Virus record (IMG/VR): IMGVR_UViG_3300021197_001557
Coordinates: 1-54,101 of that record
Reading direction: 5' to 3' (one strand)
DNA: 54,101 nucleotides
Source: a virus
Made by a program: the position numbers and the translations under genes. Below, piece after piece: positions 25,128-36,200 of this stretch. Position 1 is the first letter of the stretch; the number at the start of each line of letters is the position of its first letter. The notes below the pieces were generated by a model. That model did no database searches, was not told the DNA's origin, and saw nothing but the letters and a program-made list of their open reading frames with translations.

Positions 25128-26410
25128 AGCCCTCGGTCCCCCATAAATTGACTAATATCAAAGTCTTTCCCCATAAGTTTGGCCGCATTAGCAACTGCAC
25201 GGAGTCCCATTGCCTTTCGACTGTCGGGGACTACGCCAGCCTGATCGTTCACTGAACCAACCATCCGTTGGTCTTTGAGGTGATGTCCAAGGTGGCTTAT
25301 CTCACCTCTAGCATCATTTTGATAACTGTTGTATTTTGGCGACAATTGCCTGTAATCTCTAAACAATGCGTCTTCGGAACCCGGTTCCATAGGAATTGAG
25401 TCCCATTCGGGGTAATAGTCTTCAGGGTCAATGTATTCATCCCATTTGTCCTCATACCAGCGGTCCCCTTCAGGCCCGCTTCTTACTCGGTATCCACCGC
25501 CATATGCCTCACTTCTTGGTTCAGCACGAGCGTATTCATCGGAAAAGTCTGACAATTTAGGGGGGAATGGGATGCCGGTCAACCTAGCGGTGTGAATCTC
25601 ATCACCCATTGCCATGCTTTCAGGAGACAAGTTGGAGCCGGGGTGGTTGGCATAAGCCGCCCATGCATCCTCGTGATGGCGACTATTGCGGTTCTTTGGA
25701 CCGTCTTGCCTTCGACCAAAGGTCTTGTTTCGATTATCCAAGCCAACCTCTTGACCTAAATGGGCGGCATACTCGTGCGCCCTGAAGAAGTTATCATCAA
25801 TGAAACCCTGCAATACCTCTCGCTGTTCAGGGTTTGGATTGTCACTATCTCCTAAACCAAAGTCATCCATCGCTTTCTGATCAACAGCCGCTTGATAGTG
25901 AGCCATCAATTCATCATTAACAGCGGCGTGCATTGCTTCGTGGTGTAATGTTTGCTCGACACCCTCTTCTAATCGGTCTGATTCTCTTAAACCACCACCA
26001 TAAGTCCCGTATTGCATCCACCACGCTGGCGATGACAGGTCAACGCCATAGTATCCTTTTCGCTGTTGAGGCAATACTTCTCGCTTAGGCAACTGTTCCA
26101 TATAGCGTTCAGGGGTTCCATCCTCGCCGTATCTCCAACGAGGCATTTCTGTTCGTGAATAGTTTTCAGCACGCCCCGCTTTGGTTCGCAGGTCATGGTT
26201 TTTACCGACAGGGACAAAATGCCCCAATGTGTCTCCACCCATTGCCCCTTGCATCATTCGCCTGCCGTTATCTCTAACAGGCGTTCCAAAGAAGAAGTCC
26301 TTAGCAAGCATGTCCCACATGAAATCAAAAACTTCGTCGTGGTCCTGCTTTTCAGCGTCAGACTCCTTGGAAAAAAGAAAACCAGCAGAAAATGCATTAC
26401 CGCCGGTCAT
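25124..26410 (-). CDS. HEAMH metalloprotease-like protein with internal tag
   Basis: About 428 residues from the ATG at 26410; the frame extends to 26473 but the first 21 codons look non-coding. The tag variant EVFDFMWDMLAKDF lies near residues 25-38. A zincin motif, TLHHEAMHAAVNDE, lies near residue 166. The C-terminal half is rich in Tyr/Pro/Glu/Arg. It is the first gene of the leftward tagged cluster, with CCCCTTCGGGG (a 4-bp stem) just before the start codon. Peptidase activity is inferred from the motif only. Confidence 0.75.
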   Translation of the reverse strand: MTGGNAFSAGFLFSKESDAEKQDHDEVFDFMWDMLAKDFFFGTPVRDNGRRMMQGAMGGDTLGHFVPVGKNHDLRTKAGRAENYSRTEMPRWRYGEDGTPERYMEQLPKREVLPQQRKGYYGVDLSSPAWWMQYGTYGGGLRESDRLEEGVEQTLHHEAMHAAVNDELMAHYQAAVDQKAMDDFGLGDSDNPNPEQREVLQGFIDDNFFRAHEYAAHLGQEVGLDNRNKTFGRRQDGPKNRNSRHHEDAWAAYANHPGSNLSPESMAMGDEIHTARLTGIPFPPKLSDFSDEYARAEPRSEAYGGGYRVRSGPEGDRWYEDKWDEYIDPEDYYPEWDSIPMEPGSEDALFRDYRQLSPKYNSYQNDARGEISHLGHHLKDQRMVGSVNDQAGVVPDSRKAMGLRAVANAAKLMGKDFDISQFMGDRGL

Positions 26411-26595
26411 AGTTTCCCCGAAGGGGACCCAATAGAAAATCATTGGGGAGATCGAACGCCAAAAACAGCCCATTGCACCCTGTTAGGGCTGACAGCCATT
26501 ACCAAAAAAAATGGGGCGTAGCGTATGCGGTCAGCCGCCGCCCGAAAAAGAAAAAAAAAACATCTCCAAAGGCACGCCAAAAGAAAAAAGGGACA

Positions 26596-26614
26596 GCCCA
26601 GCCGCAGGCTGGGC
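26596..26614. repeat. Perfect 8-bp inverted repeat, 3-base loop
   Basis: GCCCAGCC at 26596-26603 and GGCTGGGC at 26607-26614 are exact reverse complements separated by GCA. It could form a stable hairpin on either strand. There is no T-run after it, so a simple intrinsic terminator is unlikely. Confidence 0.85.
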
Positions 26615-26707
26615 ATCCAATCGTGGCACTGGTCGGCTGGTTCAATGGCTGAACGCATTACTGCGCTCCATTGACTCGATCATCCAGCCTGAACCCAGCA
26701 ATGGACT

Positions 26708-26728
26708 GGTCCAGCATCCTGCTGGACC
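26708..26728. repeat. Perfect 9-bp inverted repeat, 3-base loop
   Basis: GGTCCAGCA at 26708-26716 and TGCTGGACC at 26720-26728 pair exactly around TCC. It shares the CCAGC/GCTGG core with the hairpin at 26596, so the two may be related protein- or RNA-recognition structures. Confidence 0.85.
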
Positions 26729-26837
26729 TGAATGCGGGCTGTTTTGGGCTGGTTCTCGGCCTGCATTGGTTCAGCCCAGCCACATTGCCCTAGTCCAGCC
26801 ATTCAATGCGTTCTCGGCCCAGCCATTGCCCATTCTA

Positions 26838-26899
26838 GGGCCAGCGCAAAACCCAGTTTAATTCACAGCCTCAAATTATTGCCACATTTGCGCTGGCCC
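26838..26899. repeat. Perfect 13-bp inverted repeat with 36-base AT-rich loop
   Basis: GGGCCAGCGCAAA at 26838-26850 is the exact reverse complement of TTTGCGCTGGCCC at 26887-26899. The intervening 36 bases are AT-richer and include TTTAATTC and AAATTATT. Long GC-rich arms around an easily melted centre suit an origin or a structured RNA. Confidence 0.85.
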
Positions 26900-27028
26900 A
26901 TTCAATGCATTGCCAGTTTCAATGCCATTGGCCAAAACCAAACAGGCCAAGCCACCCACCGCAGTGCGGATTGACCACCTCATTTGTGGCTGGAATGGAG
27001 GTGATTGGATTGGGTGCTGGGAGAGGGC

Positions 27029-27074
27029 TGACATACGACACGATTGACATATATGACACAGGTCATATGACATA
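27029..27074. repeat. TGACATA word cluster (possible iterons)
   Basis: TGACATA occurs at 27029-27035, 27045-27051 and 27068-27074, with TGACACA at 27054-27060; the last copy overlaps the palindrome GTCATATGAC at 27062-27071. An inverted copy (TGTCATA) lies at 27155-27161. Spacing is irregular (16, 9 and 14 bases between starts), so these may be protein-binding sites of a replication initiator or regulator. Confidence 0.5.
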
Positions 27075-27243
27075 TTTCACATACCATTCATTTGGACCAT
27101 TTCATTGGACCTATTTACCCTGATATTTACTCCCCTTTAGGCTGTTGTCGGATGTGTCATATTTGTCGTGGATTTGACCTGCAATGATCGATGGAATGGC
27201 CACGATTATTGGCCATATTCAATCGTTGCACTGCTGTGGAGTC

Positions 27244-27265
27244 TTCATAAACCCTGACCGCCTCG
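27244..27265 (+). promoter_or_regulatory. Promoter element of the giant gene
   Basis: TTCATAA is followed directly by ACCCTGACCGCCTCG starting at 27251, 33 bases before the ATG at 27284. The same arrangement, TTAAAT then ACCCTGACGGCCTCG, is found at 41531-41551. An AT-rich box plus a conserved downstream sequence suggests an archaeal core promoter or initiator shared by the two genes. Confidence 0.5.
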
Positions 27266-27283
27266 GATGGGGTAGCGGGGACT

Positions 27284-30200
27284 ATGAATGCCCTGCGGGA
27301 TTTGAACAATATGAACAACAAAATGAGTATGATGAGAATGATGACCCTAGTTGCTTTGGTGCTTTGCAGTGCCACAGTTGCTACTGGTCTTGAGCCACAG
27401 CAAAACGCTGAAATTGAGAACGAATACAACGATGAAATGGTGCTGACAAACCTGCACTTCATTGCTGGAAACAACCGACAACGAAGAACGGAGCGATTAG
27501 CCAAGGATTCTTGGAATCGTCGTCTGTCCCGTTGGTTGTCTCCAAGGAACAGAATGAAGCGTTTTTGGACCCACTGGGAATCACTGAATCCTAGTCAGCA
27601 AAAGCGGATGATTCTAGTCCACAGAATCAAGTCGAAACTGCCATCCCTAGGGACAGTGGTTTTGGCACTACTAGCACTGTCGGTTCTAGGACCAATGATC
27701 GGTCTAGTTGGGATGACTAAGACCAACGATGAGTTGCAGGCTAAAGTCGATGCTGACATGGCCCTAAAGGACCGAGACCACCGTCTAGGACTTTGGATGC
27801 CTGAATCAGCGGCACTGATGGCAATGATGCCAACAGACATCCTAGAACACCACTTGGAGATGGAGGACACTGATGTCCGAATCACCAACAACCTCCATCG
27901 AGTTGTCATCCACAGTGAGACAGCAGTATGGGGTGTCACATTGTCCAAGAGAGACTACGAAAACAAGGTCGTAGTGACAGGAATGTCACTAGAGGCTGAT
28001 GTTGGAGTCAGTGTTCAGGATTGGGTGTATCAGACCGAGGAGATAGGAGATAGGCCACAGCGACACATCGAGTTGTTGCCTAATGCTCAACTGGACAAAT
28101 ATGGGAGAGACCCGATTCAGGAGGCTAAGAACCACTGCAATGACCTCTATGGCAACATAGGCAACAGTGATTCAGCACGATGGAGACAAATCGATGGTCC
28201 TGTTGACATCAGCACCAAGATGACAGCACTGAACCTGATGGCGAACCAAGCAATATCGATCATTGACAGCATTATGTCAACCAAGGAACATGACCTGTCC
28301 TGCTTCACTTCCAACTATCGAGATGAACCAGTGACATGGACTTTCAGCGACTGGAAAACCAATGGCTGGGAGATGTCAAACGACCAACAGATTGGGCTAC
28401 TGGCCGTGGAGTTGTCAACTAGAGTCAAGGCACTGGACCAAGCAGAAGGCAAGACCAAGGCTGTCAACAGCCACGATTCGATACTCCGCTGGATACTAGA
28501 CCAGCATGGCGTTGAATCCTTCGATGACCTGAATGCAAACCAAGTCAAGTTGGCAGTGGTTGCAGTGCAGGAATTGATTCACCAAAACCACTGTGTCCCA
28601 ATCACCGCTGACAATCCAAGCCAGTGGGCAACCAAGGGCAACCAAGGTGCATTAGACGAATGGGGAGACCATGTATTGTATCATGAGGAATGGACCCAAG
28701 AGGGAGGAGACATCACCCTAATCCGTGACCCTAGCAAACAGGAAACCCACCTGTCCAAGTTTACCAGTTGGGAATACATCGACGACTCGATCAAGGCTGA
28801 CATGAAGTGGGAGACCCTAGAGGATTTCAAGTGGGACATGGAGAAAGCATCCCAGTGGAAAGATGACAACAGCCGAGTCAAGGTCGAAGGCACTGAAGGA
28901 TACTTGCAGGGCAAATGCTACTACCTCAACAAGCCAGTGTTTGATGCACTGGATGAGGAGACATTCCCAGCACAGTTGGAGGACATACTAGGCCTCCGAT
29001 ATGTTTCGCTTCAACTGGACACTACTGGTGACAAGAAGGGCGAGCGTGTCCTAGCACCATTCAGGAGACCTAGAACACATGGCAAATACGATGTTGAAAT
29101 CAGCCCTGACAAGAATGGAGGAACCCTCGGAACAGGATGGCAGGGCAGTAGTCTCATGTCCCACTTGAACCGTGGTGACAGCAAGGCCGACAAGATGCAC
29201 TGGATTGACAGGATGATGAATTACACCAAGGTCATCGGTGATGCCAAGGTGAAGATCAGTGAGACCATTGCCAAAATGATTCCACTGATGATGACCATCA
29301 AGAACAGCGAGAACGACGCAAAAGCATCTCCTAGTAGTCTAGGACTCAAGAGGTCGTTGAAGGCCCTAGAATCGGCTGATATGGGTGCTTTGGGACAATC
29401 CCTGTTCCCAGCACACTTCGATGCTGAATCAAACCTAGTGGATGATGAATCAGGTGCTATCGATATTGTCTCGGTATTCACCCTGATATTCCTGCCACTG
29501 GTCATGGTCATCAAGGCGATTTACAAACTGCAACAATACTCATCCTGTGGCTCAAGAGAGTCGGAGGAGGAGATTTACTCTAGCAAGACCAAGGTCATTT
29601 ACAACTTCAAAATGGAGGCTAGAAACAAAGGATTCGTTGTCATGGCCAATGCTCACTTCGATGGTGGGAGTCACCCAGCATACATCGCTCAATCCGACCT
29701 CAAGTATTGGTATGGCGATGAAGAAACAACCCATGCTGAAGAGATACTGGCCATCACCAGTGCATACAATGAGGTCCGTTTGAAGCATATCCGTTCCACT
29801 GATGATTTCAGTGGCAACTGGTCAGGTTCAACCTATACCAGTGGTGCTGGAATCAAGGCGATCAGTCATGCCCACAACCAATACTGGTCAGCCGTTGATG
29901 AGATGGTTGATGGTGACTATTCCGACCAACAGATACACGCCTTCGTCTTGGACTCCAAGACCTCATTCCGAAAGGCTGTGAGTCAATTCAGTGCTATGCT
30001 GGATGAAGGCACGCCGACAGTGATGTTTGGCAACAGGATGGACGATAGCAGGGACCACAGGATGCTCAAGAATGCAGGCAAAGCAGTGAGACTTGGTGGA
30101 CAGAAGGACGATGTTGATGAACGCTATCATCGCAGTGAGGAATCGTGTGCCGAGGTAGTCAAATCAGCACAGGAATACATCGACCTGTGGCAGGAGAGCA

Positions 30201-33200
30201 TCCTGTATGACCTAGGCAACATATGGTCCATTTGGTCAGTCCACGAGTCCTCTTTCGATGACGACCACTACGGTCAAGGTGGATGCTGGACAGCGGCTCA
30301 AATCGAGGCTCGCTTTGAACAGGACCTAGGACATCACATCAAGTCCAAGGAGGCCCTGATGAAGCCTGTTTACATGCTCGATGATGATGCAGGTGCAGTT
30401 GACCTAGTATCGATCATGGTGCTACTATTCCTGCCAGTGATTATGATTGTCAAGGCGGTCCAAATAGTGCTAGAGCATTCACAGGCTGTCGAGGTATTGC
30501 TGGCATACAGAATGAAGCATCACCAAGAGATTCAGGACGACAACAGCCTGCTGTTTGACATCAACCACATGACCAGCAACTTCGACATGCTCAAGGTGCT
30601 TGAGACAGCACAGAAGGACTCATCGACCATGGAGTCCATGAGAGATGGATGCAAATGCACCGACTGTCAATTCCTTTACCTCCGAGTCAAGGACGATGGA
30701 GGAGATGTCAATGGACAGACCATGCAGGACCGTGGCTTGAATCAGGTGATGACAGCCAAGGTTCAGGGCGACAGGATTGTCACCCAGCGACTGTGTGAAA
30801 TGCACGACTGTGACGAGCCTATTGGGGTTCATGACCAGTGGTTCCACCTCGACAACGATGAGGTGGTCTGTGAGGATTGTTTCGACCAGCACGGTCTTCT
30901 TGTTCAAGTTAAGGCCGTTGCTGGCAGTGGCAAAACCAAGTTGTTGAGAGATGTTCTTGCTGGTGAAGTCAAACACGCCACCACTGAAGTATCAATGATC
31001 GAGATGCAGGACCAGTTTGGATTCAAGTTTAGTGACTCACCTGACTGGGAGACGGCACTGGATGACATGAAGGAACAGCAACAATCCTTCAACACCGAAA
31101 CCGACAATGACCTCATCAATTGCTGGATTAGGAACATCCACGAATCAACCGAGGATGTGTTCTTCGACATGGTTGACAAAGAGGCATTCATCACTGACGG
31201 CAACAAATACTTCGTCCAGTGCTGGATTGGATTGATGTCCAAGCCTGAAATGACAGCGAGAAAAGTGAAGGTCCAGTTGGAGACCGCTAGGAGGAACCAA
31301 TGGGGCAACTACATCGATACTTTGGAGTTAGACGAGGCAGGTGCTGTGGACCTAGTTTCAGTCATGATGCTACTTTTCCTCCCACTGATCATGGTCGTCA
31401 AGGCTGTCCAGTATGCATCAGCACTGGCTGACCAATACAGCGAGATGCGACATCCTGCTGAAGCACACAGAATCGATGAGGACATCCCTGAATTGCTCGC
31501 CTTTGGTGGTGGGGTTGACTCCACAGCAATGGTCGCCATTCAGTGCGATAGAGACGCTGGATTCGCAGTTGTCAACAGCATCCTAGAGGCCAAGGGTCAA
31601 CAGGGCTGGACTAGCGATGAGTTTGATGAGATGTTCCCACCAGTTGAGCATGTTGTCTTCGCCAATACAGGTGCTGAATGGGACCACACCTATGCCAACA
31701 TCGAGTATGCCAAGGTTCGATTGCAGGAGGCAGGAATACCGTTCACCATCGTCCACAACGAATACCGTGGACCGATTGATGATTACATCAAGGAGCGAGG
31801 CATTGTCCCGTTCTTCAATGGTGGCAAGCACACCTGCTCCAAAATATGGAAACAGAAGCCCATGCAGGACTGGTCCAAAGAGACCTATGGCAAGGACACT
31901 GTGGTTCGCTGGGCTGTTGGCATCTCCTATGATGAGACGGCTCGTATGTCCAAGTTTAACGGCCTTGACAAGAAGGCACTGGACCAAGGTCAGGTCAGTC
32001 GATTCCCAATGACCGACCTGATGATGACTCGATACGATGAGCAACTGATCATCCAAGAGATGAATTGGTCTCCTGATGGTGATGTAGTCAGGCTCTCCGC
32101 TTGCTATCACTGCCCATACAACACCGAGGAGGACCTGCGTCTCCTCCGCAACCATAACCCAGCACTGTGGACCAAGGCTGTCGAGATTGAGCAAGCATTC
32201 TTTGACAACACCAACCATCAGAATTGGCTCGATGCTGGCAGGCCATTGAATGGTCGATGCAACAACCTTGTCGATGACAAGAAGTGCAACACCAAACCAA
32301 TCGCTGGTCAATCCGATTGTCTAGGCTGTGGGCAGGAATACAACGGTGTTCGCCGTGCGCCACATGGTATGTGGGCTGATGACTATGCCAACCGTGCCGA
32401 GGACCCACAGCGATTGATTCAACGCAATGGACCAACAGGTTCACTGATGTCCATGGAGGAATGGGGCAACTACATCGATACAGGAGTCACCCCAGCACCC
32501 GAAGGACAGACTACACTGTTCGATACTGGGTGCGGTGGATGTTCAGGCAAAGGACTTCTCTTCGATGACAGTGCATCTGTCTCGATCACTGGGATTTACT
32601 TCGCTCTCTTCTTCATTCTGTGTGTGCCTTTAATTATGGTAATCAAGACGGTCCAACTGATGCACCCTATTCTCGTCAAACAATCTAGTGACATTACATC
32701 CAGTGAGGACTCATCGTTTGAGACCTGTGGAGGCCAGTCAGCACCTGATGTTGATGGCTCCACCATCCAACTGCATTACGCTGTCCCATCCACCAACTGT
32801 GATGGATTCCCTCACAGTGCTGAACAGGCTGTTGGACTCAATCAACTGCATGATGGATTCATCCATTGGGCGGAGACAGGAGAACCAGTCTGTCAGATTA
32901 TCGAGGCCGTTGCAGGTAGTGGCAAGACCACTTATATCAAGTCCGTTGCCAAAATGATGGCCAACCTAGGACTAGGCTCATACCGTGTCATCCTCACTGC
33001 ATTCAATGTCCACATTGCCAAGGACCTCAATCAGGTTGCTATCGACATTGGGCCGTCTCTAAGCGGCTTCGTTAGGATGGGTGGCAGTAACACTGTCCAA
33101 GCGGCAGGACTGTCCGAGATTCTAGTCCCTGCTGGTCTTCAGAAGGGCGTTGACATATCCGTCGATGGTTCCAAGGAGCGCAACCTCGCTAGAGTTGTCC

Positions 33201-36200
33201 TGTCTGATGCCATTGGCCAGCATTCAGAATACAATGACCTGATCGAGCAGGGAACCGCTGACCAGCCTCAAAACTGGACCAGTGCTTGGTATGCTCATGC
33301 TAGTGCCTTGATGGACCTAGTGTCCTCGGTCAAGGACGATGGCCTAGACCCTCGTCTCGACTCATTCACTGCTGACTTCAACGACTTCTTGAATCGCAAG
33401 TCCAGCATCCTCAACTGGACTGAATCCCCGCTGTTCACACTGAAGAAGTCCATCCTCATTCAGATGATTACTCGATGTATCAAAGAAGGACAGACCCTCG
33501 TATTCAATGCAGGAACCGTCCTTAGACCTGCCAAGGGTGCTAAGTCACCCAATGGTGAGCGAGGATACAAGCGTGGAGTCCACACCTATACTGGCGGCCC
33601 CTATGACAAGCAAGTTGCTGACCGCATCAAGGCTGTCTGTCCTGAACCATCCAAGAAGGGTTCAGGCCGACGCAAGGTCGCCAGCAATGATGCAAAGCGC
33701 AGTGGATGCAAAGGAACCACCAAGTCAATGATCGAAGGTGGACCAGTATTCGACATCAAGCGCATCAAGGCTAAGATGTTCGATGATGATGCTACTGTCG
33801 ATGAGTATCTAGCCTGTGAGGTCAACCTGCCTATGTTTGTCAGGTTCTCATCCTATGATGCTGGCAACGGCAATGTATCCACTGCCCATCAGAAGCATTG
33901 CAGTGTCAATGTTGACTCCACATACCAACGCAACGGTGGCACATCAATCCGTGCGGCCATTGGCAACTTCGCTAAGGTTGGCAACAACGGCAACATGCAG
34001 AAGGCGAACATTGGAGGAATCCACCGCTGGAAAATAACTGATGAAAAGTCGGCTAGGAGAGCAATGGCACTACTAGCACTACACTTCGGCACTACTGCCA
34101 AAGGAGTCTATGTCAATGAGGCTGAAGTCGAGGAGTCCAAGGATGCGAACCCAGTTGGTGTCGTCTCCTTCGATGACATGACATACAGCCCATTCTATTA
34201 CGACCTGCGACCTCCACAGCCAGCGGTGCTACTGTGTGTCGATGAAGTGCAGGACCTGTCTGTATTGAAGGGCGACATGGTTCGCCGCTTCGCTGATGAA
34301 TCCACCAATGTTCTCTTAGTCGGTGATCGTCGTCAGGCACTGTATTTATTCGCAGGTGCAGATGGTGCGGCAATGACCAAGAATGCTCAAGCATTCAACT
34401 GTGAACCATTGCCAATGACCATCTGTTGGAGAAACAGCATCAAGGTTGGACAGAATGTCCACCGCATGATGGCTTGGGCTACATCAGTAGCCACCAGTGG
34501 TGAAGAACCAGTGGACCTATCCAAGACAGAAGTCCCAGCATATGCTGACCATCGCTGTCCTCCTGTCGCTGACTGGCGTGAAGGTGCTTCTAGCATCAGG
34601 ATGCCAGCACACCTCGTATCTCAATACATTGAGGCGGGAGACATCACATGTAGCCGTGTGGTTGCACCACTGGCTAGAATCGCTATCAACACCCTGCGAG
34701 AAGGCAAAGCAGTTGTATTGCCAGCAGGCAATGACGGTATCGATGGACTTGTCAAGAAAATATGGACAGGCTCTCGACCAAAGTATTCAGGCAAAGGTCA
34801 TGCTATCAAAGGTCTAGGACTCCCTCAAACTGACAGCCCAACCTCAAGAGACATTGCACATGATGCTCCATCTCAAGTATCCCTCACTGAAATCAAGAAG
34901 CGAGTCGATGATCTGTTGAATTATGTTCGTAACAAAATAATCAGGGATGCTGGCAATGACCCCAAGGCTGTTGACAAGGACAACTCCTATCAGAATCTAG
35001 TCGATGAGACTGACTGTGTTATGGCACTGGCTGAAGGATGGCTTGAACAGACTGGCAACATCAACCAGTCCAGCCGTGGCTCCACTACTCGTGCTGACCC
35101 AGCACTGTTCTTGAAGTGGCTAGACCAATTCCTAGGACAGACTGAAGGTCGCAATGGCGAGGACAGTATCAGGTTCGCTTCTGTTCACCGTGTCAAGGGA
35201 GCGCAGGGCAAGAGGACTTTCATTGTCATGGACCGTATCCTCAAGGACAAAGAGGGCGAGGAGAGAGTCGTTGGTGCATTCATGCTACCTCACTGCATGA
35301 CTACACCTGATGAGGCTGTTCAAGAGTTGAATGCAGTGTATGTAGCATCAACTAGGGCCATCGACCAAACAGTCCTCGTATCTCATGACAAAGACTTGGC
35401 TGAAGTATTCCCAACCAAGGAGTCCTTCGACCTAGTATGGCAAGCCGCCAACAGCGGTGATGACACACTGGTCGCAATGGCATACAAGAACGCTACAATG
35501 CCTGAAGCCGACAGGGTTGTAGCCCAGCCCAAGGTCGATCACCTAGAATGTGGTTCATGTGATATACCTCTCGATGCTGATGCTGATGTTGATGAATGCG
35601 TCACCGAAGGCTGTGATTCAATCATGTGCAAAGAATACAGCGGCAGGGAGGCCAGTGGCCCAGCAGGTTGCAGTGTTCCAGCAACCTTTGACGATATGAT
35701 TAACCGCACTGGCAATAAAATATGCTTCAAGTGTTCCGCTAAACAGCGTGAAGAGGCATTAGCCAAAGAAGCCGCTGAAGAGACACCTGAAGACGCTGTT
35801 GAAGCCGTTGACCCTAGGGCGTTTACTGATGAAACAGTCACATACAAATGCGATGCGTGCAGTTATGAAATCAATCCAAGGGTCCGTGAAGACGGCACAC
35901 ATTCAGGAGGAGGTCGATGCCCATACCGTCGCACGGATGGCTGTAATGGCCATATGCAATATGTGGACGAATCCGAGCCTGAAGAAGTGATCGACATTGC
36001 CAAAGAGATGGCAAACGCACACTTTGAAATGGAGGTGGATGCTACTCGTTTGGACAATCCAAACTTTAACCAAGGCATGACAATGCAGGAGAGGATGGAC
36101 AAGGCAATGCGAGATGATGAGTCAGGAGCCGTCGATTTAGTGAGCCTTTTTATGCTGATGCTGTTCCCTATCATCCTAGTGGTAAACATGGCTAAGAAGA

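Larger units (their letters stand above)
26411..27283. promoter_or_regulatory. Divergent non-coding region, candidate replication origin
   Basis: About 870 bases with no convincing gene, between leftward and rightward gene blocks. It starts with A-rich tracts (26503-26511, 26543-26560), then a GC-rich part full of CCAGCC/GGCTGG words and three perfect inverted repeats, then an AT-richer part with a cluster of TGACATA words, and ends in the promoter of the giant gene. Transcription of the whole window diverges from here. Position, repeats and strand switch are those expected of an origin, but no initiator gene adjoins it. Confidence 0.5.

Noticed and set aside
1-26410. Major capsid protein, portal or terminase in the left arm
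   Set aside because: No protein shows terminase Walker motifs, a portal-like size and composition, or an HK97/double-jelly-roll pattern recognisable by eye. The viral nature therefore rests on other evidence.
26443-27123. Several plus- and minus-strand frames of 65-116 codons in the divergent gap
   Set aside because: They overlap each other in different frames, are full of Pro/Ser/Gln from the repeated CCAGCC words, and lack start signals. The region is better read as non-coding.
27184-27393. A 69-codon plus-strand frame overlapping the start of the giant gene
   Set aside because: It overlaps the N-terminal coding part of the giant gene in another frame, has no ribosome-binding site, and its composition looks like a shadow frame.
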